From: Pseudomonadota bacterium
Lineage (GTDB): Bacteria > Pseudomonadota > Gammaproteobacteria > Burkholderiales > Gallionellaceae
Assembly: GCA_021821945.1 (NCBI GenBank)
Contig: JAJZTF010000013.1
Coordinates: 1 to 64,000 of the forward strand
Direction: 5' to 3'
DNA length: 64,000 nucleotides
Part shown: piece by piece, positions 53,876 through 63,733 of the stretch
Numbering within the stretch: the first letter of the stretch is position 1
Layout: every line of letters starts with the position of its first letter
Notes under the pieces: generated by a model
The model's database searches: none
Told to the model about the DNA's origin: nothing
The model's input: only the letters and a program-made list of their open reading frames with translations
Position numbers and translations under genes: made by a program

Positions 53876-54898
53876 ATGTATTCCATGCTGCGCCCCGCGC
53901 TGTTCTGGCTACAGCCCGAAACAGCCCACCATGTGACGCTTGCCGGCCTGAACGCCTTGCACAGGCTTGGCCTTAGCGGCTTCTTTGCACCGCCCATCCC
54001 CGATGATCCGCGCACCGTGATGGGGCTGCGATTCCCCAATCCGGTGGGCCTTGCGGCAGGCCTGGACAAGAACGGCGAATGCATAGACGGCCTTGCAAGC
54101 CTGGGTTTCGGATTCATCGAGATCGGCACCATCACTCCTCTTCCCCAGCCAGGCAATCCCAAGCCCCGGCTGTTCCGCCTGCCGGAGGCACGTGCGATCA
54201 TCAACCGCATGGGTTTCAACAATGCCGGCGTGGCCGCGCTGATCGAACATGTCAAACGCTCGGAATACAAGGGCATACTCGGCATCAACATCGGCAAGAA
54301 TGCAGCAACCCCCATCGAGCGTGCCGCAGGCGACTATCTCTCCTGCCTGGAGAGCGTCTATCCTCATGCGAGCTACGTCACCGTCAACATTTCATCCCCG
54401 AACACCCAGAATCTGCGCAAGCTCCAGGACGAGAAGGCGCTGGATGACCTGCTCATGCAGCTCAAGCAGGAACAAGGGGCGCTTGCCGACAAACATGGCA
54501 GATATGTGCCCATCGCGCTCAAGATCGCCCCCGACATGGAGGACGAACAGATCGCCCAGATCGCGGGCCTCCTGATGAAGCACAGGATGGACGGCGTGAT
54601 CGCGACCAACACCACGGTATCCAGAATTGGTGTCGAGCATCTGCCGCACGGGCGCGAGACAGGGGGGCTTTCGGGCGCACCGGTCAGGGAAAAATCCACC
54701 GCCCTGATCAGGAAGCTCTCCTCACACCTTCAGGGCGAACTCCCTATCATAGGCGCTGGCGGAATTCTTGACGGCGCCGATGCCGCGGAGAAAATCGAGG
54801 CAGGCGCATCCCTCGTGCAGATATACAGCGGGCTTATCTATCGCGGCCCCCGACTGATAGCCGAATGCGCAAAGGCGATCCGCAGCCTGCGGCCCTGA
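53876..54898 (+). CDS. pyrD: Dihydroorotate dehydrogenase (quinone), class 2
   Basis: A 340-residue flavoenzyme of pyrimidine synthesis. An N-terminal amphipathic segment ([18 protein letters not shown]) for membrane and quinone docking marks class 2. FMN and active-site motifs are [49 protein letters not shown] and ALKIAPD, with the catalytic serine in the SSPNT stretch. It starts directly after the bpt stop codon. Confidence 0.96.
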   Translation: MYSMLRPALFWLQPETAHHVTLAGLNALHRLGLSGFFAPPIPDDPRTVMGLRFPNPVGLAAGLDKNGECIDGLASLGFGFIEIGTITPLPQPGNPKPRLFRLPEARAIINRMGFNNAGVAALIEHVKRSEYKGILGINIGKNAATPIERAAGDYLSCLESVYPHASYVTVNISSPNTQNLRKLQDEKALDDLLMQLKQEQGALADKHGRYVPIALKIAPDMEDEQIAQIAGLLMKHRMDGVIATNTTVSRIGVEHLPHGRETGGLSGAPVREKSTALIRKLSSHLQGELPIIGAGGILDGADAAEKIEAGASLVQIYSGLIYRGPRLIAECAKAIRSLRP

Positions 54899-54940
54899 CC
54901 TTTAATCGCGTTCAGGCCTAAAGTTATTCCAACAAAGCGG

Positions 54941-54969
54941 TTGAAGGCGCCTTTGAATCGTCGGATAAT
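54941..54969 (+). promoter_or_regulatory. Sigma70 promoter of the rsx operon
   Basis: TTGAAG and GATAAT are separated by 17 bases, with a predicted start near 54976, about 19 bases before the rsxA ATG. No SoxR or FNR site was seen around it. Confidence 0.6.
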
Positions 54970-54994
54970 CCGCGCCTGATGAGAGATCGCAACG

Positions 54995-55573
54995 ATGACG
55001 ACTGACTATCTTCTACTCTTGCTAAGCGCGGTGTTCGTGAACAACATCGTGATGGTCAAGATACTGGGCCTGTGCCCGTTCATGGGCGTTTCCAAGAAAC
55101 TGGAAGCGGCTGTCGGCATGGGCGCTGCGACCACCTTCGTGCTCACGCTGGCCTCGGGCTCCAGCTATCTCATCAACCGCTACCTCCTGGGCCCCGATCT
55201 CGCCTATCTCACGACCCTCTCCTTCATCGTCGTGATCGCCGGCATCGTCCAGTTCACCGAGATGGTGATACAGAAAACGAGCCCCGAACTCTACCAGACG
55301 CTGGGCATCTATCTCCCGCTGATCACCACGAACTGCGCGGTGCTCGGCGTTCCGCTGCTCAACGTGCAGGAGAAGCACAACTTCATGCAGTCCCTGGTCT
55401 TCGGCGCGGGAAGCGCGCTCGGCTTCACGCTGGTGATGGTCCTGTTCGCCGGCCTGCGCGAGCGCATGGAAGGAGCGGACGTGCCCGGCATCTTCAAGGG
55501 CTCCGCGATCGCGATGGTGACTGCCGGGCTTATGAGCCTGTCTTTCATGGGATTCTCCGGGTTGATCAAATAA
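54995..55573 (+). CDS. rsxA: Electron transport complex subunit RsxA/RnfA
   Basis: A 192-residue integral membrane subunit with six predicted helices, of the Rnf/Rsx complex. The NqrE/RsxA-type segments [20 protein letters not shown] and [11 protein letters not shown] are present; the cysteines in them are the ones proposed to hold an intramembrane iron-sulfur cluster with RsxE. The complex moves electrons between NADH and ferredoxin-like carriers with ion translocation, or keeps SoxR reduced in E. coli. First gene of the operon; its TAA overlaps the rsxB ATG by one base. Confidence 0.95.
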   Translation: MTTDYLLLLLSAVFVNNIVMVKILGLCPFMGVSKKLEAAVGMGAATTFVLTLASGSSYLINRYLLGPDLAYLTTLSFIVVIAGIVQFTEMVIQKTSPELYQTLGIYLPLITTNCAVLGVPLLNVQEKHNFMQSLVFGAGSALGFTLVMVLFAGLRERMEGADVPGIFKGSAIAMVTAGLMSLSFMGFSGLIK

Positions 55574-56127
55574 TGTTCAGCGCATTGCTGGCCATGGGGG
55601 CGATTGCGATCACGCTGGGCGCAGTGCTGGGCTTTGCCGCGATCAGATTCCGCGTGGAGGGCAATCCCCTTGTCGACAAGATAGACGCGGTGCTGCCCCA
55701 GACCCAGTGCGGCCAGTGCGGCTATCCGGGCTGCAAGCCTTATGCGACCGCAATCGCGGAAGGCACTGCCGACATCAACCTCTGTCCGCCCGGCGGCGAG
55801 GAAGGCATACACAAGCTGGCCGACCTTCTGGGCACCGAGTTCAAGCCCTTCGGCGGCTCGACAGTCCCCAAGCCCAAGAGCGTGGCGCTGATAGACGAAT
55901 CGACCTGCATAGGCTGCACGCTTTGCATACAGGCATGCCCCGTGGATGCGATCGTCGGCGCGGCCAAGCAGATGCACACCGTGATCGCGGCCGAATGCAC
56001 GGGCTGCGAGCTCTGCGTTCCCCCCTGCCCCGTGGACTGCATCAGCATGGTGCCCATCATGGAGACCACCAGCAACTGGAAGTGGAAATACCCCGTATAC
56101 GCAATGACGCCTTCGACACCGTCATGA
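55573..56127 (+). CDS. rsxB: Electron transport complex subunit RsxB/RnfB
   Basis: A 184-residue iron-sulfur subunit. One N-terminal helix anchors it. A Fes-type cluster motif follows ([14 protein letters not shown], with a later CPPGG), then two 4Fe-4S ferredoxin motifs ([14 protein letters not shown] and [14 protein letters not shown]). It takes electrons from or to RsxC on the cytoplasmic side. The start ATG at 55573 overlaps the rsxA stop, and its stop overlaps rsxC by four bases. Confidence 0.95.
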   Translation: MFSALLAMGAIAITLGAVLGFAAIRFRVEGNPLVDKIDAVLPQTQCGQCGYPGCKPYATAIAEGTADINLCPPGGEEGIHKLADLLGTEFKPFGGSTVPKPKSVALIDESTCIGCTLCIQACPVDAIVGAAKQMHTVIAAECTGCELCVPPCPVDCISMVPIMETTSNWKWKYPVYAMTPSTPS

Positions 56128-57785
56128 GAAAACTCTACACATTCCACGGCGGCGTGCACCCTGACACCTGCAAGGCGCAATCGAACGGAAGGCCGATCGC
56201 GAAAGCAAAGCTCCCGTCGAAACTGGTCATCCCGCTGCGCCAGCATGTGGGCCATGGCGCAAGGGTGGTGGTCGAAGTCGGCGAGCACGTCAAGAAAGGC
56301 CAGATCATAGGACAGGCCGAAGGCCATGTCTCGAGTTCCGTCCATGCCTCGACCTCGGGCACGATCGCCGCGATAGACATGCAGCCTGTCGCGCACCCTT
56401 CCGGGCTCCCCGAGCTTTGCGTCACGCTGATCCCGGACGGCCTTGATGAATGGGTGACGCTCGAACCCCTTGAAGACTGGCGCGGCATTCCCCACTCCGA
56501 TCTTCGCCACCGCCTGCGCAATGCCGGGGTCGTCGGGCTGGGGGGCGCGGTTTTCCCGAGCGACATGAAGCTTTATGCGCACAAGCACAAGATCAGGACG
56601 CTGGTGCTCAATGGCGCCGAGTGCGAACCCTACATCACCTGCGACGACCTTCTGATGCGGGAACGCGCGGAAGAAATACTGATGGGCGCGGAACTCATGC
56701 GCGAACTTCTACATGCCGACGAAGTGCTGATCGGCATAGAAGACAACAAGCCGGAGGCGATCGCCGCGATGCAGAATGCCGCGAGCAAGCATTCGTCCAT
56801 GGAAGCAATCGCCGTTCCGACGATCTACCCGGGAGGAGGTGCGAAGCAGCTGATCCGCGTGCTGACCGGGATAGAGGTCGCGGCCGGCGTGCGCTCGACA
56901 GACCTCGGCGTGCAGTGCTTCAACGTGGGAACCGCATACAGCGCCTGGCGCGCGATACGCTTTGGCGAACCTTTGATCTCGCGCATCGTCACCGTGACGG
57001 GCAATGTCGCATCGCCGCAGAATTTCGAGGCGCTGATCGGCACGCCGATCGCCGAGCTGATCGCCGAGGCGGGCCAGCTTCCCGGCACCACCGGCATCAT
57101 CATGGGAGGTCCCATGATGGGCGTGCTTTTGCCATCCGACAAGGCCGGCGTGATCAAGGCGACCAACTGCCTCATCGCCGCATCGGATGCGCTTTTCCCG
57201 CCACCCAAGCCTGTCCTCCCCTGCATACGCTGCACCCGCTGCGCGGAAGTCTGCCCCGCCGAACTGCAGCCGCAGGATCTGTACTGGTTTGCGCGCGCCA
57301 AGAATCTCGCCAAGGCCGAGGACTATCACCTGTTCGACTGCATAGAATGCGGCGCATGCAGCTACGTCTGCCCGAGCAACATTCCGCTGGTACAATATTA
57401 CCGTTTCGCCAAGAGCGAGATATGGGCGCAGCAGGCAGGGCAGAAGGCTGCCGATGCCGCGCGGGAACGGCATGAATTCCGCGAGAGCCGCCTGGAGCGC
57501 GAGAAGCGCGAGAAGGCGGAGAAGCTGGCGGCCAAGGAAAAGGCTGCCGCAAAGGGCGCCTCCCCGCCCGTGACCGACAAGCAGAATGCGGAGCCGGTCG
57601 ATGAAATGCAGCGCAAGATACAGGCGGCGATCGATCAGGCCAAGGCTCAGGCTGCCACGGTCAAGCCCAGAAACACGGAACAGCTGACTCCGCAGCAGAT
57701 GGCTGAAATCGCCGAGATAGAGGCAAGGCGCGCAAGAATACGCGAAATCGCACAGGCTTCCACGGATGCGCAACCCAGGGAATAG
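56124..57785 (+). CDS. rsxC: Electron transport complex subunit RsxC/RnfC
   Basis: A 553-residue peripheral subunit with NADH and FMN sites. [15 protein letters not shown] and the GGGAKQLI loop mark the Nqo1-like flavin/NADH fold. Two 4Fe-4S motifs follow ([15 protein letters not shown] and [14 protein letters not shown]). The C-terminal 130 residues are a charged Ala/Lys/Glu-rich helical tail, shorter than the long repeats of E. coli RsxC. The ATG at 56124 overlaps the rsxB stop. Confidence 0.94.
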   Translation: MRKLYTFHGGVHPDTCKAQSNGRPIAKAKLPSKLVIPLRQHVGHGARVVVEVGEHVKKGQIIGQAEGHVSSSVHASTSGTIAAIDMQPVAHPSGLPELCVTLIPDGLDEWVTLEPLEDWRGIPHSDLRHRLRNAGVVGLGGAVFPSDMKLYAHKHKIRTLVLNGAECEPYITCDDLLMRERAEEILMGAELMRELLHADEVLIGIEDNKPEAIAAMQNAASKHSSMEAIAVPTIYPGGGAKQLIRVLTGIEVAAGVRSTDLGVQCFNVGTAYSAWRAIRFGEPLISRIVTVTGNVASPQNFEALIGTPIAELIAEAGQLPGTTGIIMGGPMMGVLLPSDKAGVIKATNCLIAASDALFPPPKPVLPCIRCTRCAEVCPAELQPQDLYWFARAKNLAKAEDYHLFDCIECGACSYVCPSNIPLVQYYRFAKSEIWAQQAGQKAADAARERHEFRESRLEREKREKAEKLAAKEKAAAKGASPPVTDKQNAEPVDEMQRKIQAAIDQAKAQAATVKPRNTEQLTPQQMAEIAEIEARRARIREIAQASTDAQPRE

Positions 57786-57787
57786 AC

Positions 57788-58813
57788 ATGCTTTTTTCAC
57801 CCTACATCACAAAGCCCGACAGCGTATCCAAGATCATGCTGCAGGTGCTTTTCGCACTGATTCCCGGCGTGATTCTGTATGTGTGGTTTTACGGGCCGGC
57901 CATTCTGGTCTCCATCCTGCTTGCAAGCGTGACTGGGCTCTCGACCGAGGCGCTGATGCTGAAACTCAGGAAACGCCCGATTGCGCCATTCCTGAAGGAC
58001 AACAGCGCGCTGCTCACGGCCTGGCTGCTTGCCCTTTCCATTCCCCCCCTCGCACCCTGGTGGCTGATCGTCGTGGGCACGATGTTCGCCATCGCCATCG
58101 CCAAACACCTGTACGGGGGGCTCGGCAGCAATCCCTTCAATCCTGCGATGATAGGCTATGCGGTGCTGATCATCTCCTTCCCGTCCCAGATGACCCACTG
58201 GCTCGCCCCAGTCGGGCTGGGGAGCGCGGGGCTGGACTTCCAGTCCCAGCTCAACTACATCCTTAAGGGCGCGCTGCCAGACGGACTGACGCTGGACGGC
58301 GTCACCATGGCCACACCGCTTGATACGCTGAAGACCCAGCTGCACATGAACGGTCAAATGCAGTCCATCCTTGAAATGCCGATCTATGGCCGCGTTGCCG
58401 GCGTGGGAAGCGAATGGGTATCCCTCGGCTTTTTGCTGGGCGGGCTTTATCTCTACCTGCGGCGCATCATAAGCTGGCACATACCCGCAGTCTTCCTGAT
58501 CACGCTGTTTGCGATATCCGGGGCCTTCCACCTGATCGACCCGGCGCGCCATGCCGGCCCGCTTTTCCAGTTGTTCTCGGGAGCGTCCATGCTGGGCGCG
58601 TTCTTCATCCTGACCGACCCCATCACCTCCCCTGCCACGCCCAGGGGACGCATGATCTTCGCATCCGGTGCCGCGATACTGACCTACCTGATCCGCGTGT
58701 ATGGCGGCTTCCCGGATGGCGTCGCATTCGCCACGCTGCTGATGAACATCTGCGTGCCGCTGATCGACGCGTGGACGCAGCCCGCGGTTTTCGGCAGAAA
58801 GGATGAGCGATGA
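57788..58813 (+). CDS. rsxD: Electron transport complex subunit RsxD/RnfD
   Basis: A 341-residue membrane subunit with about ten helices. The covalent-FMN threonine motif is in DGVTMATPLDT, in the large loop after NYILKG. HLYGGLGSNPFNPAMIGYA and FFILTDPITSPATPRG are strong NqrB/RnfD signatures. It passes electrons within the membrane part of the complex. It follows rsxC after two bases and overlaps rsxG by four. Confidence 0.95.
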   Translation: MLFSPYITKPDSVSKIMLQVLFALIPGVILYVWFYGPAILVSILLASVTGLSTEALMLKLRKRPIAPFLKDNSALLTAWLLALSIPPLAPWWLIVVGTMFAIAIAKHLYGGLGSNPFNPAMIGYAVLIISFPSQMTHWLAPVGLGSAGLDFQSQLNYILKGALPDGLTLDGVTMATPLDTLKTQLHMNGQMQSILEMPIYGRVAGVGSEWVSLGFLLGGLYLYLRRIISWHIPAVFLITLFAISGAFHLIDPARHAGPLFQLFSGASMLGAFFILTDPITSPATPRGRMIFASGAAILTYLIRVYGGFPDGVAFATLLMNICVPLIDAWTQPAVFGRKDER

Positions 58814-59442
58814 GGCGGACGATGGCCAAGGCCGCCCTGATGACGGCGCTCAATCTGGGCGCCTTCGCGCTTTTCGGCACGGCCCTGCTCGCCTTCATCT
58901 ACAACCAGACTCACGTGCGCATCGCCAGGAGCGTCGAGGAAGAGAAGCTCAAGCTGATCTCCCAGATACTGCCCGGGAACCTCTACGACAACGACATCAT
59001 CAGAAACACGAAGGAGATCGCACCCGACCCCCTTCTCGGCAATGAAGGAAATACCACCGTTTACCGGGCAACGCTCAAGGGCAGGCCTTCCGTCGCCGTG
59101 CTCGAGGCGGTGGCGCCCGACGGCTACAGCGGGAAGATATATATGCTGATCGCGATACGCGAAAACGGGGAAATCGCCGGCGTGCGCGTGGTGTCACACA
59201 AGGAGACGCCGGGCCTTGGCGACTACATCGACATCGCGAAGAGCGACTGGATCAGGGGATTTGATGGCAAATCGACGGCGCAGTACAATGACCAGGACTG
59301 GAAGGTCAGGAAGGACGGCGGGAAATTCGACTACATGGCGGGTGCGACGATCACTCCGCGCGCCGTCGTGAAGGCCGTGCACAAGGCATTGCAGTATTTC
59401 GCGCTGCACCGCGATCAGCTGTTCGCAGGAGAAATCAGATGA
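58810..59442 (+). CDS. rsxG: Electron transport complex subunit RsxG/RnfG
   Basis: A 210-residue subunit with one N-terminal helix (about 10-31) and a periplasmic FMN-binding domain. The flavinylation motif is AGATIT at 178-182, the counterpart of SGATxT, so ApbE-type covalent FMN attachment is expected. HKETPGLGDYID is the other family marker. Coupled to rsxD and rsxE by ATGA overlaps. Confidence 0.94.
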   Translation: MRRTMAKAALMTALNLGAFALFGTALLAFIYNQTHVRIARSVEEEKLKLISQILPGNLYDNDIIRNTKEIAPDPLLGNEGNTTVYRATLKGRPSVAVLEAVAPDGYSGKIYMLIAIRENGEIAGVRVVSHKETPGLGDYIDIAKSDWIRGFDGKSTAQYNDQDWKVRKDGGKFDYMAGATITPRAVVKAVHKALQYFALHRDQLFAGEIR

Positions 59443-60119
59443 GCTATCAGGAATTCAAGGACATCTTCTACAACGGGGTATGGAAGCAGAACACCGGCGT
59501 CGTCCAGCTGCTCGGCATGTGCCCCATCCTGGCTGTCAGCACCTCGGTCGTCAACGGCGTGAGCCTGGGGTTGGCCACCACCATCGTGATGGCGCTCTCG
59601 AACGCATCCGTCGCATTGATCCGCCAGCTGGTTCCCAACGAGGCGCGCATCCCCGTATTCATCCTGATCATCGCCGTGCTGGTCACCGCGATCCAGTATC
59701 TGATGAACGCCTATCTCTATTCGCTCTATGTGGTGCTGGGCATCTTCATCCCGCTGATCGTCACGAACTGCATCGTGCTGGCGCGCGTCGAGGCGTTTGC
59801 GGCCAAGAATCCCGCCTCCCAGTCCGCATTCGACGGCATGGCGATGGGCCTGGGCCTCACCGCAGTGCTCGCGGTGCTGGGCGGACTTCGCGAGATCATG
59901 GGCCACGGCACGCTGCTGTCCGGCATAGACCTGGCGTTCGGCCCGTCCGCAAAGTCTCTCGTGATCACGGTGCTGCCGGATTATCACGGCTTCCTTTTGG
60001 CGATACTGCCGCCCGGCGCCTTCATCACCCTGGGATGCCTGATCGCGGGCAAGAACTGGCTCAACCAGCGCGCAGAATCCAGACAGGCCCGTGTTGAGCC
60101 GGTTGCCTCCGCCGCATGA
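59439..60119 (+). CDS. rsxE: Electron transport complex subunit RsxE/RnfE
   Basis: A 226-residue membrane subunit with six helices, homologous to RsxA and NqrD. Cysteine-containing segments VQLLGMCPILAVST and LIVTNCIVLARVEAFA mirror those of RsxA and would complete the shared intramembrane cluster. GLREIMGHGTLLSG is a family marker. Its stop overlaps the start of nth, the classic rsxE-nth coupling. Confidence 0.95.
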   Translation: MSYQEFKDIFYNGVWKQNTGVVQLLGMCPILAVSTSVVNGVSLGLATTIVMALSNASVALIRQLVPNEARIPVFILIIAVLVTAIQYLMNAYLYSLYVVLGIFIPLIVTNCIVLARVEAFAAKNPASQSAFDGMAMGLGLTAVLAVLGGLREIMGHGTLLSGIDLAFGPSAKSLVITVLPDYHGFLLAILPPGAFITLGCLIAGKNWLNQRAESRQARVEPVASAA

Positions 60120-60748
60120 ATGCAGAAAAGCGGCGAGAGATATTTCTCCGATTCAAGGCGGCCAATCCGCACCCGACCACAGAGCTCGAGTATTCCACCC
60201 CATTCGAGCTCCTGGTGGCGGTGATCCTGTCGGCGCAGGCGACCGACGTCAGCGTGAATGCCGCCACAAGAATGCTCTATCCGGTTGCGAACACACCGGA
60301 GGCGATGCTCGATCTGGGCGAAGAAAAGCTCTCCCGATACATAGAGCGGATAGGGCTGTACAAGACCAAGGCCAAGCACGTGATCAAGACCTGCCGCATC
60401 CTGGTGGAGCAATATGGCGGCCAGGTGCCAAATACGCGCGAGGCGCTGGAAGCGCTGCCCGGCGTTGGGCGCAAGACCGCGAACGTGATCCTAAACACCG
60501 CATTCGGGGAACCCACGATTGCCGTGGATACGCATATCTTCCGCCTTGCAAACCGCATCAATCTCGCGCCCGGCAAGACCGTGCTCGAAGTCGAGAAGAA
60601 ACTGCTCAAGGTGATACCGAAGGAATTCCTGCATGACGCGCATCACTGGCTGATCCTGCACGGCCGCTATGTCTGCCAGGCGCGCAAGCCGAAGTGCGCG
60701 GAATGCCTGATTCGGGATCTCTGCGAATACAAACACAAGGGCGGATGA
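60116..60748 (+). CDS. nth: Endonuclease III
   Basis: A 210-residue DNA glycosylase/AP lyase that removes oxidised pyrimidines. The helix-hairpin-helix LPGVGRKTANVIL carries the catalytic lysine, VDTHIFRLANRI the catalytic aspartate, and the C-terminal 4Fe-4S loop has the C-x6-C-x2-C-x5-C pattern. Coupled to rsxE; the DUF1841 gene begins at the next base after its stop. Confidence 0.97.
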   Translation: MNAEKRREIFLRFKAANPHPTTELEYSTPFELLVAVILSAQATDVSVNAATRMLYPVANTPEAMLDLGEEKLSRYIERIGLYKTKAKHVIKTCRILVEQYGGQVPNTREALEALPGVGRKTANVILNTAFGEPTIAVDTHIFRLANRINLAPGKTVLEVEKKLLKVIPKEFLHDAHHWLILHGRYVCQARKPKCAECLIRDLCEYKHKGG

Positions 60749-61171
60749 ATGTTCTTCAATCCCTCACGAGACGAGGCGAGAAACTTCCTTTTCGAGGCAT
60801 GGCGCAAGAGAACGTCGAATGAGATCCTGACGCCGCTCGAGGACCTTGCGGCCCAGCTGATCGCAAAGCACCCGGAATACTTCTCCGTCTTCGAAGACCC
60901 GGAGCGCTACCTCGGGCGCGAATATCTGCCTGAAGCGGGGGAGCCGAATCCCTTCCTTCACCTGATGATGCATCTTGCGATCGAGGAGCAGATTTCCATA
61001 GACCAGCCGCAGGGAATACGCGCGCATTTCGTTCGCCTGACACATGAGCTCGAGTCCGAGCACGAGGCGCAGCATCGCATGATGGAGTGCCTAGGCGAAA
61101 TGATCTGGCGGGCGCAGCGCGATCGCACTGCGCCCGATGCTTCCGTCTATCTCGATTGCCTTGCCAGCTGA
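60749..61171 (+). CDS. DUF1841 family protein
   Basis: A 140-residue soluble acidic protein that matches DUF1841, a family mainly of beta- and gammaproteobacteria. The conserved features are FNPSRDEARNFLFEAWRK, HPEYF and the central NPFLHLMMHLAIEEQISIDQP. The histidines in HLMMHLAIEEQ and the later HELESEHEAQHRMME are metal-ligand-like, but no activity is known. It directly abuts nth, so it belongs to the rsx-nth transcript. Confidence 0.88.
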   Translation: MFFNPSRDEARNFLFEAWRKRTSNEILTPLEDLAAQLIAKHPEYFSVFEDPERYLGREYLPEAGEPNPFLHLMMHLAIEEQISIDQPQGIRAHFVRLTHELESEHEAQHRMMECLGEMIWRAQRDRTAPDASVYLDCLAS

Positions 61172-61175
61172 CGCA

Positions 61176-63254
61176 TCACTTCCTGTTCAGCTGCCTGATC
61201 AGGGATTGAAGCTCGGTCGCCGATTTCGATAGCTCGAGCGAAGCATAACGCGCGTCCTCGGCGATGCTCACGTTGCTGTTCACGAGATCGGAGATGCTCT
61301 CCAGGTTGTGCGACACGTTTTCGCTGGCAACCGACTGCTCCTTCGAGGCTTCGGCGATGCGCTGCGCATTTTCCGTCACCATGCGGCTGACGTCCATGAT
61401 CTGTTTCAGCGTCTCGCCGTTCTCGTGGACGATCTTAGATTCCTCCTCGACCTCCCTGATCGCCTCGTGCATGGACTCGACCACGCTCTGGCTCACCGCA
61501 TGGATGTTGCCCACCATGCTTGCGATGTCTGTCGTGCTCGAACCCGTGCGCTCGGCAAGCTTCCTCACCTCGTCCGCGACCACCGCAAACCCCCTGCCCT
61601 GTTCGCCTGCGCGCGCGGCCTCTATCGCCGCATTCAGCGCGAGCAGATTGGTCTGGTCTGCGATCTCCTTGATGACTTTGCTGATGTCGCCTATCTTCTG
61701 GATGGCCGACTTCAGGTTGTCTATCGCATCGCTCGATGAGCGCACCGCCTTGACCACCTTGGATGCCGAGAGCACAGCCAGCTCCATGCGCCTGTTGCTT
61801 TCCTCTATCATGCCCTGGGAACTGGTTGCGGCGCCTGCGGAATCCCTGGCATCCTGAGCGACCTGGGAGACGGACCTGCTGAAATCCTCCATGCTGCTCG
61901 TGATCTGCTGGATGTTGCTGCGCTGATTCGACGACTGCTCGGCCACCCTGACCACCTTCTCGTCGAGCTCGGTGCTGTGCTCCATGATGATGGATGCCGC
62001 AAGCTCCATCTCGTCCAGCATGACCTGGATCTGGGACTGCATGACCTGAAGCTTGCAGTAAAGTATCCCCGGTTCATCCCGCCCCGAGATGTCGATGTCG
62101 TTTGCAAGGTTGCCTTCTATCACGCCCTCGAACTGCTTCTCCATGCCGACCAGCGGGCGCTCGACAAACCGCTTGAATCCGAACCTCATCACCAGGAAGA
62201 TGAAAAGCTGGATGCCGATCTGCGATCCTATCAGCGTGATCAAGAGATTGTGCAGATGCGCGTATTCTCCGGTCAGATCGAGAGTGATGTCGGATGCGCC
62301 ATTCGAGCTCCCCACTTCGACCGCATGACAGCTAAGGCAGTCCGTGCCGTGAAAGGCATGGGATTCGATGTAGGGCGTGATCGCACGGAAGAGGAGCTTG
62401 TCGCCCACCTTTTCCTGGCTGAAGCTGGGAATAGACTTTCCGGCCCTGACCGATGCCTCTATCGTCTCCTTGACCAGGGGATCATCCAGATGCTCTTCCG
62501 GCAACCCGGGACCGAACTGTCTGACCACCTGCTCTGTGCGTACCAGGCGAAGCGACGTGAGATGCTGGCCCTCCATGATCTTGCGGATCATCAGCTTGCG
62601 GTTTTCCGGTTCGCTGATCTGCCCTGTCACCATCAGCATGTTCGCGCTGTCTATCACCTGCATCGCAGTCGCCTCCGAGCGCTGCCTTGCATGCTCCAGC
62701 ATGGTCGATTTCATCTCCCCGTAGAGCAGATAGGTCGCGCCTGCCAGGACGATGAAAAGTACGGGCTGTATGAATAGCTGCAGCTTCAGGTTCAAGGAGA
62801 GGTTCCTGAACCTGAACTTGTCGAACCTGGAGCCTATCGCAGCACCTGTCTCATTAAGCTTCCTGTACAGCGCCTCCGCCTCGCTTATCTCCTCCCTGGA
62901 AGGCTTGTGCCTGACGGAAATATATCCGACCACCTTGCCATTCTCGCTGATCGGGGATACCAGCGCCTTCACCCAGTAATAGTCGCCATTCTTGCAGCGG
63001 TTCTTCACGATGCCGCGCCATGGCAGTCCCGAAAACAGCGTATCCCACAGCCACTTGAATGCCTGGGGCGGCATGTCGGGGTGGCGCACGATGTTGTGGC
63101 TCTTGCCGACGAGCTCCTCCCTAGAAAACCCGCTTATTTCGACAAACGCATCGTTTGCATAGGTGATGATGCCCTTGAGATCGGTTTTTGAAACGAGCAG
63201 CATGCCTTCCGGAAGCAAATGCTCATGCTGCGTGACCGGCTGATTGTTCTTCAA
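61176..63254 (-). CDS. Methyl-accepting chemotaxis protein with cytoplasmic PAS and periplasmic c-type haem motif
   Basis: A 692-residue chemoreceptor. An Aer-like N-terminal PAS domain (about 15-115, with [20 protein letters not shown]) is cytoplasmic. Then come a membrane helix (158-178), a periplasmic sensory region with a haem-c motif C306-L-S-C309-H310, a second helix near 350, HAMP, and a signalling domain with the conserved tip [20 protein letters not shown]. It probably reports redox state or a haem ligand to CheA. A TTG start at 63254 preceded by GGGGGA is chosen because a sigma28 promoter places transcription start near 63310, which excludes the in-frame ATG at 63329 upstream of it. 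Confidence 0.85.
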   Translation of the reverse strand: MKNNQPVTQHEHLLPEGMLLVSKTDLKGIITYANDAFVEISGFSREELVGKSHNIVRHPDMPPQAFKWLWDTLFSGLPWRGIVKNRCKNGDYYWVKALVSPISENGKVVGYISVRHKPSREEISEAEALYRKLNETGAAIGSRFDKFRFRNLSLNLKLQLFIQPVLFIVLAGATYLLYGEMKSTMLEHARQRSEATAMQVIDSANMLMVTGQISEPENRKLMIRKIMEGQHLTSLRLVRTEQVVRQFGPGLPEEHLDDPLVKETIEASVRAGKSIPSFSQEKVGDKLLFRAITPYIESHAFHGTDCLSCHAVEVGSSNGASDITLDLTGEYAHLHNLLITLIGSQIGIQLFIFLVMRFGFKRFVERPLVGMEKQFEGVIEGNLANDIDISGRDEPGILYCKLQVMQSQIQVMLDEMELAASIIMEHSTELDEKVVRVAEQSSNQRSNIQQITSSMEDFSRSVSQVAQDARDSAGAATSSQGMIEESNRRMELAVLSASKVVKAVRSSSDAIDNLKSAIQKIGDISKVIKEIADQTNLLALNAAIEAARAGEQGRGFAVVADEVRKLAERTGSSTTDIASMVGNIHAVSQSVVESMHEAIREVEEESKIVHENGETLKQIMDVSRMVTENAQRIAEASKEQSVASENVSHNLESISDLVNSNVSIAEDARYASLELSKSATELQSLIRQLNRK

Positions 63255-63319
63255 TTTGCATTCCCCCAAGTGGCAGCGGGTCTCTCGCCCGGCGCCTTGA
63301 TGTTCAACGTGATATACCC

Positions 63320-63346
63320 TTATCGGCAATCCGCCATATTACTTTA
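63320..63346 (-). promoter_or_regulatory. Sigma28 (FliA) promoter of the chemoreceptor gene
   Basis: The minus strand reads TAAA, 15 bases, then GCCGATAA: an exact match to the TAAA-N15-GCCGATAA consensus for flagellar sigma factor promoters. It ties the receptor to flagellar gene expression. Confidence 0.88.
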
Positions 63347-63362
63347 ATAGTCACGACGAGGA

Positions 63363-63391
63363 TAAAAAAAATCCCTCGCAAGCGAGGGATT
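63363..63391 (-). terminator. Strong Rho-independent terminator
   Basis: A perfect 10-bp stem (AATCCCTCGC / GCGAGGGATT, 2-base loop) is followed on the minus strand by at least seven T residues. It lies 61 bases after the stop of the 36-codon gene and isolates that transcript from the sigma28 promoter just beyond. Confidence 0.88.
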
Positions 63392-63451
63392 GGGAACGCG
63401 ATCGTTGAAATCTCAACCGTCAGGTTGCATGGGACATGAAGCGCCGGTGGA

Positions 63452-63562
63452 TCAGTAGCGTGGCGCGGGAGATCCGCTGAACAGGATCATCAGCACCAAT
63501 ACAATGTATGGCGAAAAAACGAATAAAACCGACAATGCACCTACCATTCCGACATCTTGCAT
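63452..63562 (-). CDS. 36-residue single-helix membrane microprotein, FNR-type control
   Basis: A small gene found by reading the region between the terminator and the FNR box. The 36-residue product begins MQDVGMVGALSVLFVFSPYI and ends SGSPAPRY, with one hydrophobic helix (about 7-29) and a short polar C-terminal tail. GGAGG lies 8 bases before the ATG, a -10 box and a perfect FNR/ANR site lie further upstream, and a strong terminator follows, so the gene has its own complete transcription unit. I recognise no family. The size and oxygen-type control recall accessory subunits of terminal oxidases such as CydX, but there is no sequence match that I can see and no oxidase gene nearby. Confidence 0.7.
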   Translation of the reverse strand: MQDVGMVGALSVLFVFSPYIVLVLMILFSGSPAPRY

Positions 63563-63607
63563 TCTGACATCCTCCACAATGAACTTGGCAAAGCCGCCGG
63601 AACCAAG

Positions 63608-63613
63608 GATATA
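63608..63613 (-). promoter_or_regulatory. -10 box of the microprotein gene
   Basis: TATATC on the minus strand. A start near 63600 would put the FNR box centre at about -41, the class II activation position. Confidence 0.55.
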
Positions 63614-63633
63614 GCCCCGCCTTCACCGGAATA

Positions 63634-63647
63634 TTGATCCAGATCAA
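63634..63647 (-). promoter_or_regulatory. FNR/ANR (CRP-FNR family) binding site
   Basis: TTGAT-CTGG-ATCAA on the minus strand is a perfect match to the TTGAT-N4-ATCAA consensus. Its centre is 78 bases before the microprotein ATG. The site also lies about 93 bases before the HDOD gene on the other strand, so it could influence both. Confidence 0.85.
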
Positions 63648-63733
63648 TTTTTGGCAAAAAAAAACCTTTTTTAACGCATTTTTCATGGTCATTGTGTTAT
63701 CGTTATAGCGGGGGAGATTCCAAATAGCCTCAA

